From NCBI RefSeq assembly GCF_003182255.1, contig NZ_QGTQ01000008.1:166076-230075 (forward strand): DNA of 64,000 nucleotides, given 5' to 3'. Shown here piece by piece: positions 23,248 to 31,796 of this stretch (positions are counted from its first letter, which is position 1; every line of letters begins with the position of its first letter). Both the position numbers and the translations under genes were made by a program. The notes beneath the pieces were generated by a model. The model had not been told where the DNA came from. It made no database searches and saw nothing but the letters and a program-made list of their open reading frames with translations. Source of the stretch: Paenibacillus cellulosilyticus (GTDB taxonomy: Bacteria; Bacillota; Bacilli; Paenibacillales; Paenibacillaceae).

Positions 23248-24687
23248 CTACCCCACCTCTTGCTGCTTCTTGCGATTCACCATCAGAAGCGAAGGAATAA
23301 CGGCAATGACCGAGAAGCCAATCGACCACCAGAAAGCTTCCTGATAGGCCAAGGCTAATGTTGTGACCCCTGTTATCGTGTGATGAGTCATGTAGTGATC
23401 AATCGCAGTAGCAAGAATAGCCGCGCCGAACGCCCCACCGATTGTTTGAAAAATACGCGTAGACACGCTAGCATGCGGGATTTGTTCCTTCCGCAGTCCT
23501 TCGTAAGCCGCAACCATGATCGGAATCAGAATACCATTAAGCGCTGCCCCGCGAACGACTTGTGCCGCTGCAAGTAATACATGATTCGTCTCCGCGCCGG
23601 CAAAAGCATACGGCAATGTCCCTATAGATGTGACCGCGAGACTAATGATGACGATGATCTGCGATCCGATGCGATCCGCTAATTTGCCAATCCAGCTTCG
23701 GGTTAGCAGCATACCGATCCCTTGAGGAATGAGCAGCAACCCCGTATAGATGACGCTCTCTCCTCTTACTTGCTGGTAATACAACGGAAGCAGCAGCAGC
23801 GCGCCGTTCATCGTCATACCGGATAGAAACAACGTGATATTGGACGCTAGAAAATGACGTGATCGGAACAATCGTAGATCGAGAACCGGCACTTTCGTTG
23901 TTCGAAGTGCATAGATGATGTACGCCACCATGAGCGCTGCGCCAATTAATAATGGAATCGAGACCGAAGTGTTGTTCAACGAGCCATATTTCGACATTTC
24001 GGCAATGCCATAGATAAGGGCAGCGAATGCTGGAGATAATAGCAGCAGTCCGATTATATCAAGAGATTGTTTATGCTGCGAAGTTGCACTACTCGGAATG
24101 ATTGTCCACGCTAACCAAAGCGCGATTAAAGTGACCGGAATATTGACATAGAAGATCCATCGCCAGCTCAAATCATTGACCATAATGCCGCCGAGCACGG
24201 GACCAAGGATCGGTCCTAACAAGGTCGGTATCCCAATGATTGAGATGACTCGTCCAAGATTGCGGCCGTTCGTTGTTTGGACGAGCATGGTCTGCAGCGT
24301 CGGAATTAATAAGCCACCCCCTATCCCCTGCAGCACTCGGAATCCAATTAGACTGCCTGTATTCCATGCAACCGAACACAATATGGATGAGATCAAGAAA
24401 ATAATGAGTGAGAGCATGTAGACCTTCTTGCCCCCGAAACGATTGATTGCCCAGCCCGATATCGGAACTGCCAGCCCCATGGCGAGAATGTAACCCGTAA
24501 TCACCCACTGAATGGCAGAAACGGTACTGCTCAAATCTGCGGTTAATGAGTCAATCGCAACATTCACCATAGTTGAGTCCAATTGTGGTGCAAGTGCGCC
24601 GAATACAAGAACGAGCGCAACCTTCAGTACCTTGGGGTCCAACTTCTCCTTCTCTTTCTTGCCGGCGTTAGCCACGCTAGTAGACAT
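23248..24687 (-). CDS. DHA2-family MFS multidrug exporter
   Basis: 479 residues from ATG 24687 with AGGAGG upstream. About 14 membrane helices, as in EmrB/QacA drug:H+ antiporters. Motif C-like LGPILGPVLGGIMV lies near 145, LDSTMVNVAI in helix 1 and FRVLQGIGGGLLIPTLQTM near 100. It would export drugs or dyes from the cytoplasmic membrane. Divergent from a TetR regulator at 24821. A perfect 18-bp palindrome 28 bases upstream of its start is the likely operator, so expression should be induced by substrate. Confidence 0.9.
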   Translation of the reverse strand: MSTSVANAGKKEKEKLDPKVLKVALVLVFGALAPQLDSTMVNVAIDSLTADLSSTVSAIQWVITGYILAMGLAVPISGWAINRFGGKKVYMLSLIIFLISSILCSVAWNTGSLIGFRVLQGIGGGLLIPTLQTMLVQTTNGRNLGRVISIIGIPTLLGPILGPVLGGIMVNDLSWRWIFYVNIPVTLIALWLAWTIIPSSATSQHKQSLDIIGLLLLSPAFAALIYGIAEMSKYGSLNNTSVSIPLLIGAALMVAYIIYALRTTKVPVLDLRLFRSRHFLASNITLFLSGMTMNGALLLLPLYYQQVRGESVIYTGLLLIPQGIGMLLTRSWIGKLADRIGSQIIVIISLAVTSIGTLPYAFAGAETNHVLLAAAQVVRGAALNGILIPIMVAAYEGLRKEQIPHASVSTRIFQTIGGAFGAAILATAIDHYMTHHTITGVTTLALAYQEAFWWSIGFSVIAVIPSLLMVNRKKQQEVG

Positions 24688-24714
24688 GTTTAATCCTCCT
24701 GCCATTTCTATAGG

Positions 24715-24732
24715 GTACGGTACGTACCGTAC
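24715..24732. promoter_or_regulatory. Perfect 18-bp palindrome, TetR operator candidate
   Basis: GTACGGTACGTACCGTAC reads the same on both strands and sits between the divergent MFS and TetR genes, closer to the MFS start. Confidence 0.75.
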
Positions 24733-24820
24733 TTTCGTGTTATATCGTATAGGATTATGGGTGAAAATGCAATACAATATTAATAGACAACTATCGGGTA
24801 ATACGAAAGGACGAATCACG

Positions 24821-25432
24821 ATGTCGGACAATACGAATGAGGACCAACAGACAGGTACTCGTCGGCGCGGATCTGTACTAGAGGAAGCGATTTTACAAGC
24901 TGCATGGGATGAACTGAACGAATTGGGCTATGCCCGTCTGTCTATGGAAGGAGTCGCTGCACGAGCGCAGACGAATAAGAACGCGGTCTACCGCCGCTGG
25001 CCGAACAAAGTGAAGCTTATCACTGCGGCCCTCATCCAATTTGCACCAAAGCCTTCGCTCACGGTTCCAGATACAGGAAACCTTCGTCTGGACCTGATTA
25101 CGCTGCTTGGTGGTATCATGATGCCGTTGCAGTTGATTGGAGCTGAGACGATTCGAGGCATTATGGCGGATGCAGGTCAGGAAAAGCTAGCCGCTCTTCC
25201 AAGTCACATCGGTCCACGCAGCGAACAGAAGCTGCCTGCACTCATTAAATCCATTCTCGAAAATGCTGAGAAACGGGGAGAAGTAACCAATGTGCAGGCA
25301 ATCCGTCCGAGGGCTCTATCCGTCCCCGTCGATCTTATTCGATATGAATTTCTTACAACCCACGAGCCTATCTCTGATCAAGCGATCGAAGAGATCGTGG
25401 ACGAGATTTTTCTGCCGATTGTCATGAAATAA
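24821..25432 (+). CDS. TetR-family regulator
   Basis: 203 residues from ATG 24821 with AAAGGA upstream. The N-terminal HTH is typical: EEAILQAAWDELNELGYARL, MEGVAARAQTNKNAVYRRWPNKVKL (about 18-65). The rest is a helical ligand-binding domain of the TetR_C type. Divergent from the DHA2 exporter and probably its repressor through the 18-bp palindrome. It also has an open frame upstream that belongs to the antisense of the exporter and is not used. Confidence 0.9.
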   Translation: MSDNTNEDQQTGTRRRGSVLEEAILQAAWDELNELGYARLSMEGVAARAQTNKNAVYRRWPNKVKLITAALIQFAPKPSLTVPDTGNLRLDLITLLGGIMMPLQLIGAETIRGIMADAGQEKLAALPSHIGPRSEQKLPALIKSILENAEKRGEVTNVQAIRPRALSVPVDLIRYEFLTTHEPISDQAIEEIVDEIFLPIVMK

Positions 25433-25449
25433 GAAATCTGTACCGAACA

Positions 25450-25480
25450 AATAGACCGTTCGCTTGGCGAACGGTCTATT
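25450..25480 (+). terminator. Intrinsic terminator of TetR gene
   Basis: AATAGACCGTTCGC pairs with GCGAACGGTCTATT around 3 bases, then TCTTATT. Confidence 0.85.
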
Positions 25481-25503
25481 CTTATTCCCTATTTAATTCC
25501 CCT

Positions 25504-25638
25504 TTATCGATCAAAACGGATTATATCAATAATTTGTCTTGCCTCATCCCCCATACCGTTAACGACGATAGCTGCAGGTACAGCCGGCTCCGCTCGTCGC
25601 AAGAGCAGGTTTGACGCTTCCTTGTTCTTGGCCAGCCA
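25504..25638 (-). other. Short open frame, possible remnant
   Basis: A 44-codon minus-strand frame with protein-like content (SNLLLRRAEPAVPAAIVV ... IIDIIRF) closed by TAA. No start codon with a ribosome site is visible. It lies directly downstream of the catalase gene and could be the remains of a lost gene. The rest of the gap 25480-25680 shows nothing else. Confidence 0.25.
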
Positions 25639-25679
25639 TTATTGGCGGACCCCGCTCTCATTCAAGTTTCTATCGTGAT

Positions 25680-27077
25680 TCATCCCTGCTTCGGCGTAGC
25701 AATCTGACGAGCTATTCGCTCCCCTAAGTTTGCAGAAGCCTGATACAAATAACCTAATACAACCTTCTGAATCTCAGGCGAAGCAGCTGACAAATCTGCT
25801 GCCAGATTTTGGACGAGATGATCTTGTTGTACCTGTGTAAGCGATTGGTAGAACTGGCCGGCTTGCGAGAAGTTCTCTGCTTTCGGAATATCGGATCGAA
25901 CGAGCCGGCCAGCCACATAACGACCTGCTCCACTCGTTACTTGATCCGTTGGTGACCAATGCGCTTGATGATTTATCGGTATTTTGCGGAAATCCGCTCC
26001 AAGGCGATGCCGCTGCGAATCCGAATATATATTGCTGCGGCCTTGAAGCATTTTGTCATCGGACAGCTCGGCTCCCTCTAATAAGTTAGAAGGTGAGAAA
26101 GCCAGCTTCTCGATCTGATCCACATAGTTGGTTGGGTTGCTGTTCAACACGAGCCGTCCAACTGGCAGCAGCGGATACTGCCGAGTATCCCACACTTTCG
26201 TATCATCTAGTGGATCGAACGGCAGCGTCGCCTCGTCCTGCGGGTTCATCAGCTGTACATACAGTCCGTATTGGACGGGTGTCCCTTTGGCAATCGTGTC
26301 ATACAGATCCTTGCCCGAGTAATCTGGGTTCTCGCTGGCGATCCTCGCTGCTTCTTGCGCATCGATGTACTGTTCGCCAGCCAGCGGGAGCCAGCGATAT
26401 TTGACATAGTAGCGAGCGTTCTGTGCATTTTTCCATACATAGGCGTTCACGCTATGCCCCGGGATATGACGTAGACTCTTGACTGTCCCTTCATCCGAAT
26501 AAAGGCGTACGACGAAATGCGTAGCTTCCGGTGCTGTCGCGATGAAGCCCCAGAACCGGTTCGGATCGATGAGATTGTTGATCGGTGACGGCAGGAATGC
26601 GTGGATCGACTCGGGGAACCGAATCGGGTCGCGCACGAGGAATACAGGAATATGGTTGCACAATAGATCAAAGATCCCGTGATCGGTATAAAATTTGGTC
26701 GAGAATCCGCGTACATTGCGGGATGTATCCGGTGTCCCCTTATTGCTGACCGCAAGTGAGAATCGAACCGCTACAGGCACTCGTTGGCCTGGTTGCTGCA
26801 GGAAGCAGAGCTTCGTATAAGCAGCCATCGAATGCAGCGTTTCAAAATAACCGAAGGCGCCAAATCCCTTTACGTGGACCGGACGCTCTACTATTTTCGC
26901 ATGGACAAAGGTTTCAAGCGTTTCGTGAAGGATGCTGTCCTGCTCCAAAATCGGTCCGCGCTCCCCCACCGTCTGCGAGTGGTGCTCTGGCCGCTGGGTA
27001 CCCGTCCATTGTGAAGATGCAGTGCCCCCCTGCCAGCTGCGATCATATGCCTGATCGTTGGCTTTGTTATCGTCCAT
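25680..27077 (-). CDS. Catalase
   Basis: 465 residues from ATG 27077 with GGGAGG at 7 bases. A haem catalase of the small-subunit type: RPVHVKGFGAFGYFE near 75 with the distal His, FLVRDPIRFPESIHAF near 150, and the proximal Tyr in RSNIYSDSQRHRLGADF near 345. The segment that usually reads NNTPVFFIRD is NHIPVFLVRD here. It breaks down hydrogen peroxide. No signal peptide. Monocistronic; no clear PerR site was found. Confidence 0.92.
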   Translation of the reverse strand: MDDNKANDQAYDRSWQGGTASSQWTGTQRPEHHSQTVGERGPILEQDSILHETLETFVHAKIVERPVHVKGFGAFGYFETLHSMAAYTKLCFLQQPGQRVPVAVRFSLAVSNKGTPDTSRNVRGFSTKFYTDHGIFDLLCNHIPVFLVRDPIRFPESIHAFLPSPINNLIDPNRFWGFIATAPEATHFVVRLYSDEGTVKSLRHIPGHSVNAYVWKNAQNARYYVKYRWLPLAGEQYIDAQEAARIASENPDYSGKDLYDTIAKGTPVQYGLYVQLMNPQDEATLPFDPLDDTKVWDTRQYPLLPVGRLVLNSNPTNYVDQIEKLAFSPSNLLEGAELSDDKMLQGRSNIYSDSQRHRLGADFRKIPINHQAHWSPTDQVTSGAGRYVAGRLVRSDIPKAENFSQAGQFYQSLTQVQQDHLVQNLAADLSAASPEIQKVVLGYLYQASANLGERIARQIATPKQG

Positions 27078-27230
27078 TGATCCGCCTCCCATGCCTACAT
27101 ACTCAGAGATATGTATGCATAGCCAGGATGCGGTTATGACAGCATGTCAAATTGTAAAACCGGTTCAAATAGGCAGATGCGTATTCCAAAGTATAGGCAA
27201 TGACATATGATGGGTTAAAACGATCAAGGA

Positions 27231-27509
27231 GTGACATTTCTGTACACTTATAATAACAACCAGGTAAGTCCTAGTCAGGTAAGTCCTAGCCAGACCAGCC
27301 CTTATCATATAAAAACGGTATCGTCGATTGATCCCTATGTTGTAGAAGCCCTTCAGCGATTAATTGGACGGTGTGTTTTGCTCGAAACGACGCGTGGTGC
27401 GATCGAAGGAACCATCATTGATGTAAAGCCAGATCACGTTCTTCTTCAACTCCATACCCGTCAAGCATGTGTACGAATCGCTGAGATTGTCTGGACGATG
27501 CCGTTATAA
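27231..27509 (+). CDS. YuzF-like DUF2642 protein
   Basis: Up to 92 residues. The core VEALQRLIGRCVLLETTRGAIEGT, then DVKPDHVLLQL and a final IVWTMP, is the YuzF/DUF2642 (Hfq/LSm-like beta) pattern of spore formers. The start is uncertain: AAGGAG overlaps the GTG at 27231, while a CTG 9 bases further on has normal spacing. A tandem 15-base repeat gives VSPSQVSPSQ near the N-terminus. The function of the family is unknown. Confidence 0.75.
   Translation: MTFLYTYNNNQVSPSQVSPSQTSPYHIKTVSSIDPYVVEALQRLIGRCVLLETTRGAIEGTIIDVKPDHVLLQLHTRQACVRIAEIVWTMPL
27261..27290 (+). repeat. Tandem 15-bp repeat inside YuzF-like gene
   Basis: Two head-to-tail copies of CAGGTAAGTCCTAG followed by T or C; in frame, giving two VSPSQ units. 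Confidence 0.85.
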
Positions 27510-27526
27510 TTTGCTAACTCATCAAC

Positions 27527-27556
27527 ATAAAAGCGACCAATACTGGTCGCTTTTAT
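27527..27556. terminator. Intrinsic terminator after YuzF-like gene
   Basis: ATAAAAGCGACC pairs with GGTCGCTTTTAT around 6 bases. Confidence 0.85.
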
Positions 27557-27626
27557 GTTTGATTTATGACTTCGATTCGTTCAAATTATCAGATCATTTA
27601 CGCGTAGTAGCTGCTGCTTGCCGGAA

Positions 27627-28829
27627 TTAATTTCGGTGCCCGCTTATGTACGCGATAATTGAGTCAACAGCGTGTTTAAAACCGCCTGCCTGATGCAGAG
27701 ATTCGCTCATCTTCTTAGCTGCTTCTTTATAAGAGGCATGACCCAACACCTGATCGACAGCATCGCGAAGCTGATCCACTGTTAACCCTTGCATCTGCAG
27801 CTTTATTCCCGCGCCAATACTAGCAACTTGGCCGGCGATGATCGGCTGATCTGCAGCTTGCGGAATGACAATGAGTGGAACTTCATAATAAAGCCCTTCA
27901 TGCGTGCTGTTCATCCCGCCATGCGTAATAAATAGTTTCGCTTGCTGCAGGACTTGTGTCTGAGGAACGTATTTTCGGACGATGAAGTTGCTTGGGATAT
28001 CGCCCAAATCAGCAATTTGGGTGCGGCTCCCTACCGACATAACCACCCTATGTTCTGAGCTGCCAAGCGCCTCAAAACAAAGCCTGTAGAAATCATTAGC
28101 CATATTAAATACCGTGCCTAACGAGATATAGATTAGAGACTTCTCCTCGATAACGGATAGGTCGAAACTGTCTTGTGCTGTCCGCGCAGCAATCGATGGA
28201 CCAACGAATCGATAAGATGTATCGAACGTTTCTCCACGGGGCTGAAACTCCCTTGTTGTATAGACAATCGTTTGTGATGCGGGGTTGCAGAACACTTCAT
28301 ATGGAGAGTTGATTTCGACACCATACCGCTCCATTATCGCTGTCGTTAGACTCTTACATTTTTCTTTAATAGGGTTAATTACCTCTTCCGGAGCGTTGAT
28401 CCAGGACTTGTCCAACAAGTTATTGAAATCGGCTTCCGACTGTGCGAACGAGGTACACGAACTGATTGCAGGCAGCTGTAGAATCTGCGCCAGAATCCGT
28501 CCACAGCCAAACATGGAGTCATGGATGACGTAATCAAACTGCTCGCCTTCGATCTGTTCGAGCACACTTGGAATAACAATGTCCGCTGTCATCAGCAGGC
28601 CGTTCACACGTTCAAGCGGATAGGTCCGTCCGCCTGAGATGAAAGCTCGAATAAACTGTTGATCATCGAAAGTCCGAACTACTGCGCCCGTCTGCTCTAG
28701 CCGTTCCCGATAGGCCTCAATGCAGAAGTACATCACTTCTTCCCCACGTGCAATCAACTCCTGCACAACAGCGATTGTCGGATTGATATGCCCTTCCGAC
28801 CCTGCATTTATGAATAAGATACGTGCCAT
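27627..28829 (-). CDS. MGT-family (macrolide-type) glycosyltransferase
   Basis: 400 residues from ATG 28829, since GGAG overlaps the earlier GTG. A GT-B fold, family GT1: N-terminal RILFINAGSEGHINPTIAVVQEL with the acceptor-side His, and the donor-binding C-domain FITHGGMNSTHEGLYYEVPLIVIPQAADQP near 300-330. It resembles Bacillus YjiC/YdhE, which glucosylate macrolides, flavonoids and other small molecules with UDP-sugars. The natural acceptor is unknown. Monocistronic. Confidence 0.9.
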   Translation of the reverse strand: MARILFINAGSEGHINPTIAVVQELIARGEEVMYFCIEAYRERLEQTGAVVRTFDDQQFIRAFISGGRTYPLERVNGLLMTADIVIPSVLEQIEGEQFDYVIHDSMFGCGRILAQILQLPAISSCTSFAQSEADFNNLLDKSWINAPEEVINPIKEKCKSLTTAIMERYGVEINSPYEVFCNPASQTIVYTTREFQPRGETFDTSYRFVGPSIAARTAQDSFDLSVIEEKSLIYISLGTVFNMANDFYRLCFEALGSSEHRVVMSVGSRTQIADLGDIPSNFIVRKYVPQTQVLQQAKLFITHGGMNSTHEGLYYEVPLIVIPQAADQPIIAGQVASIGAGIKLQMQGLTVDQLRDAVDQVLGHASYKEAAKKMSESLHQAGGFKHAVDSIIAYISGHRN

Positions 28830-28901
28830 TATCGTCACTCCAATTTATGTAGATCTATTACTCTAATCTTACGAACAAACAGCTGAAACAGCAAATAACA
28901 A

Positions 28902-28925
28902 AGAGAGCCCTCGTGAAGGACTCTC
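28902..28925 (-). terminator. Terminator of COG0523 gene
   Basis: GAGAG-N-CCT pairs with AGG-N-CTCTC; minus-strand tail is T-rich. Lies 19 bases past the stop codon. Confidence 0.65.
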
Positions 28926-28943
28926 AAATGAAAGACAACTGAA

Positions 28944-30131
28944 CTAAGCGATAGCATTCGGCAGCGGATCATTGAACAGCTTCCAATCCCTCGTCATCTC
29001 TTCCTCCGTTAGAAGACAATCGTCCAAGGACGCAACGAGCTGCTCGCGATCCATATCGATGCCGATAAACACAATCTTGTTGATGCGATCGCCGTATTCC
29101 GGGGACCAGCTGTTGTTCAGCTCCGGTTCAGCCTCGCGATACATTTGCTGTTCTTCCAGTGGGAGTGCCGCAACCCAATAGCCCGATGGGCCAAAATGCA
29201 CAGATGGTCCAGCCTGACTAATCGTCTGCCCCACGTTGTTGCGGGAGGCGACCCACATGATTCCTTTAGCCCGAATAACATCCTCCGGCCACTCTTCCAT
29301 CCAACTCATCAACCGGCCGGGATGGAACGGTCTTACACGTTCATACACGAACGACCAGATGCCGTACTCCTCGGTTTCTGGCGTATGGACAGGTTTCTCC
29401 AGCTCCTTGATCCAACCTGCGGATCGACTTGCCTCGTCGAAGTTAAACAGTCCCGTGTTCAAAATTTCAGACGGGTCAACTTGACCGTTGACAGTTCGGA
29501 TCAGCTTAGCGGTCGGCTGCAGCTTACGAAGAACACGCTCGAGCTCGATTAACTCACTTGCCTCGATCATATCGCACTTATTCAGCAGAAGCACATCGCA
29601 GAACTCGATTTGGTCGATGAGCAGATCGACGACCTCTCGCGTATCATTTTCACCGACAGCTTGGCTTCGTTCCAGAAGCGATTCACCCGATGAGAAATCG
29701 TTCCAGAAGCGGTATGCATCAACGACCGTAACCATGCAGTCCAGCTGACACCATTGCGATAAGTCGATATTCTGATCCTGATCGACATACGTGAAGGTTT
29801 GTGCGACAGGTACCGGTTCTCCGACGCCTGTTGATTCAATCAGGATGTAATCGAATCGACCATCCAGCGCCAGCCGTTTGACTTCAACTAGCAAATCTTC
29901 ACGCAGCGTACAGCAAATGCACCCATTAGACATCTCCACCAGCTTCTCGTCTGTGCGCGACAGCCCCCCGCCATCCTTCACCAGAGTTGCGTCGATGTTA
30001 ACTTCACTAAGGTCATTGACGATTACAGCGACCTTCATGCCGTGCCGGTTATGTAGGACGTGATTGAGCACCGTTGTTTTGCCTGCACCCAAATAGCCGC
30101 TTAATACAGTAACAGGTAGTTTCTTCGTCAT
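28944..30131 (-). CDS. zagA: Zur-controlled COG0523 GTPase metallochaperone (ZagA/YciC type)
   Basis: 395 residues, the length of Bacillus ZagA/YciC. GTPase motifs: Walker A SGYLGAGKTT at 11-20, the metal-binding CICC in EMSNGCICCTLRED near 70, LIESTGVGEP near 95, and LLNKCDM near 185; the CobW C-terminal domain follows (WSFVYERVRPFHPGRL, GIMWVASRN). In Bacillus it hands zinc to client enzymes when zinc is scarce. Two Zur-box-like palindromes lie 25-100 bases upstream, the same two-site arrangement as at B. subtilis yciC. Confidence 0.9.
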   Translation of the reverse strand: MTKKLPVTVLSGYLGAGKTTVLNHVLHNRHGMKVAVIVNDLSEVNIDATLVKDGGGLSRTDEKLVEMSNGCICCTLREDLLVEVKRLALDGRFDYILIESTGVGEPVPVAQTFTYVDQDQNIDLSQWCQLDCMVTVVDAYRFWNDFSSGESLLERSQAVGENDTREVVDLLIDQIEFCDVLLLNKCDMIEASELIELERVLRKLQPTAKLIRTVNGQVDPSEILNTGLFNFDEASRSAGWIKELEKPVHTPETEEYGIWSFVYERVRPFHPGRLMSWMEEWPEDVIRAKGIMWVASRNNVGQTISQAGPSVHFGPSGYWVAALPLEEQQMYREAEPELNNSWSPEYGDRINKIVFIGIDMDREQLVASLDDCLLTEEEMTRDWKLFNDPLPNAIA

Positions 30132-30155
30132 AATGGTATCACCCTCACAAGTTAT

Positions 30156-30170
30156 TAGTAATCATTACGA
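30156..30170. promoter_or_regulatory. Zur box, proximal copy
   Basis: TAGTAATCATTACGA, one mismatch from the Bacillus Zur consensus TCGTAATNATTACGA; 25 bases upstream of the zagA start. Confidence 0.8.
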
Positions 30171-30218
30171 TTATGTAAGAAGAAAAAAGCGGACATTGTC
30201 CACCTCTTCGCATAATAA

Positions 30219-30233
30219 TCGTAATTGTTACGA
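30219..30233. promoter_or_regulatory. Zur box, distal copy
   Basis: TCGTAATTGTTACGA, one mismatch from consensus; 63 bases from the proximal copy. The flanks extend the palindrome by AA/TT. Confidence 0.8.
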
Positions 30234-30283
30234 TTAATGAATCGTATCAAAATTCCATCCATCCGTCAACACTGCCTTTAAAC

Positions 30284-30322
30284 AAAAAATAGAGCCTCCG
30301 TTATCGGACAAGCTCTATTCTC
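30284..30322 (-). terminator. Terminator of NAD(P)-binding protein gene
   Basis: Minus strand AATAGAGC pairs with GCTCTATT, then T6; 20 bases past the stop. Confidence 0.8.
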
Positions 30323-30341
30323 TTCGTTATCACGCCTTAAA

Positions 30342-30962
30342 CTAATACGCAATGCCCACTCGTGTACAGCTATACGCACCACTGTTGATCTGCCGATACG
30401 TAAATTCCGCTGTATCTCCCACCGATATCGAGGTTCCTCCTTCTGGCAAATAATCACGTTCAACTCGGTACTCCCCCACTGGTTCGCCATCAGGCAGGAA
30501 AGTAGGACAAACGATTGTCCAGTCCAAATCCGAGTTCTTAAGCAGCTCATAAACACGCTGATGTTCCTCTGCCGCGAACGTGCTGCGACGCTTAGATTCC
30601 GCGGACTGGTAACGAAGCAGCTCCGGGTTCGTTCGACTTTGCAAAATGCCGGCTGTGCCCACTGTCACAATCCGCTGTATCCCCTGTCTGCTCATCTCAT
30701 CAATCATTATGGAGATCGACTCTGACAGCGTTGTCGTCCCGTCGGTTCCCAAGGCGCTGACCGCAACGTCCGCTCCCTGCATAGCCAATCGAATGTCCGC
30801 TTCGTTCCGTGCATCGCCTTGGAATAAGGTTAGCTTCCCGTCGACGGCTGCCAACTTGTCTGGCTGCCGCACTAAAGCGACCACCTCATGGCCGCCTTTC
30901 AGTGCGTAGTTCACAATTCTGCTTCCAACGCGACCTGTTGCACCAACAATAAATATTTTCAT
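30342..30962 (-). CDS. NAD(P)-binding (NmrA/YwnB-like) protein
   Basis: 206 residues, atypical SDR fold: MKIFIVGATGRVGSRIVNYAL at the N-terminus binds the dinucleotide, GADVAVSALG near 67, RIVTVGTAGILQ near 97, then DLDWTIVCPTFLPDG near 150. No YxxxK pair, so catalytic activity is uncertain. Relatives include B. subtilis YwnB and flavin reductase-like proteins. The gene stands alone, and its upstream region is shared with the divergent small membrane protein gene. Confidence 0.85.
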   Translation of the reverse strand: MKIFIVGATGRVGSRIVNYALKGGHEVVALVRQPDKLAAVDGKLTLFQGDARNEADIRLAMQGADVAVSALGTDGTTTLSESISIMIDEMSRQGIQRIVTVGTAGILQSRTNPELLRYQSAESKRRSTFAAEEHQRVYELLKNSDLDWTIVCPTFLPDGEPVGEYRVERDYLPEGGTSISVGDTAEFTYRQINSGAYSCTRVGIAY

Positions 30963-31060
30963 AAGGAACCTCCTGTTTATTTATTCCAATCATGTACGTA
31001 GATAATAATTTTGCTCTCGGGAAACATTATCGGTAAGAGGCAAAATTAATGGAGGGGTAT

Positions 31061-31408
31061 ATGTACTACGTTTACAGCTTCCTGCTCGTTGTCGCTGGCT
31101 TGTTCACGGCAAATTTTATTTTCGCTTATCAGAGCAAGCATATCGATCCGCACTTCTGGACGACTCTGAAATTTCAACTGCTCATGCTTCCTTTCTTCTG
31201 TGCAGCGAATCTCGCCATCGGCTACGGTGTGAAATTTGGCTTAAAGGTACTCGGCAATCTTAGCTACGTACTCATCGTGTCCAAATGTCTGGAGTTAGCT
31301 ATTTCACTTCTCCTTGGCTACCTGTTCTTCAAAGAAGCGCCAACGTGGAAAACAGCCATAGGCCTCGGATTTGTTGTTACTGGAATTCTAATAACGAAGC
31401 TCAAATAA
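31061..31408 (+). CDS. Small four-helix DMT/SMR-like membrane protein
   Basis: 115 residues from ATG 31061, with GGAGGGG just upstream. Four predicted membrane helices, the last carrying the TAIGLGFVVTGILI pattern of EamA/SMR transporters (KxxGxxLxxxGxxL). The usual SMR glutamate in helix 1 is absent, so it is closer to half-size EamA-type proteins. It may act as a dimer and move a small molecule, but no substrate can be given. Confidence 0.7.
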   Translation: MYYVYSFLLVVAGLFTANFIFAYQSKHIDPHFWTTLKFQLLMLPFFCAANLAIGYGVKFGLKVLGNLSYVLIVSKCLELAISLLLGYLFFKEAPTWKTAIGLGFVVTGILITKLK

Positions 31409-31423
31409 ACCGACGTAATCTCA

Positions 31424-31678
31424 CTAGAACGTCTCGTCGATGTCGAAGCCTCGAACTCGATACGTCTGCATTTTTCTGCGAAATCGCAAGTGAGCTTCCC
31501 CATTCATGGATAGATAATGGGTATCAATGACGATCCACCGATGCGTTCGTTCGCTTCTTTCCTTGCCTTCCGTCAAGTAATGTTGAACGATCTCATCGAT
31601 TATTTTCTCACCATCACACGCTGCTTCCAAACAGCTCTCAAGTGTCACATAATAACCTGGTTCGATAAACTTCCACAT
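31424..31678 (-). CDS. Hypothetical 84-residue protein
   Basis: ATG with AAGGAG at good spacing. The sequence starts MWKFIEPGYYVTLESCLEA and ends RVRGFDIDETF, with many charged residues and no membrane segment or signal. I do not recognise a family. It lies convergent to the small membrane protein gene with 15 bases between the stop codons. Confidence 0.6.
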   Translation of the reverse strand: MWKFIEPGYYVTLESCLEAACDGEKIIDEIVQHYLTEGKERSERTHRWIVIDTHYLSMNGEAHLRFRRKMQTYRVRGFDIDETF

Positions 31679-31743
31679 CGTATTCTCCTTAACTATTCCT
31701 GTATGTATCCCTCTCTCTTACTATATCAGGCGCATCGTTGAAT

Positions 31744-31776
31744 GAAAAAGCAGCTAGTCGCATGGACTAGCTGCTT
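31744..31776 (-). terminator. Terminator of PAP2 gene
   Basis: AAGCAGCTAGTC pairs with GACTAGCTGCTT around 5 bases; the minus-strand side ends in TTTTTC. Confidence 0.85.
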
Positions 31777-31796
31777 AAATAGTGAAATCAGTCGGT

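Noticed and set aside
27096..27115. TACATA/TATGTA inverted repeat just upstream of the catalase ribosome site
   Set aside because: Short AT-rich arms with an 8-base loop; does not resemble the PerR box, so no regulator can be named.
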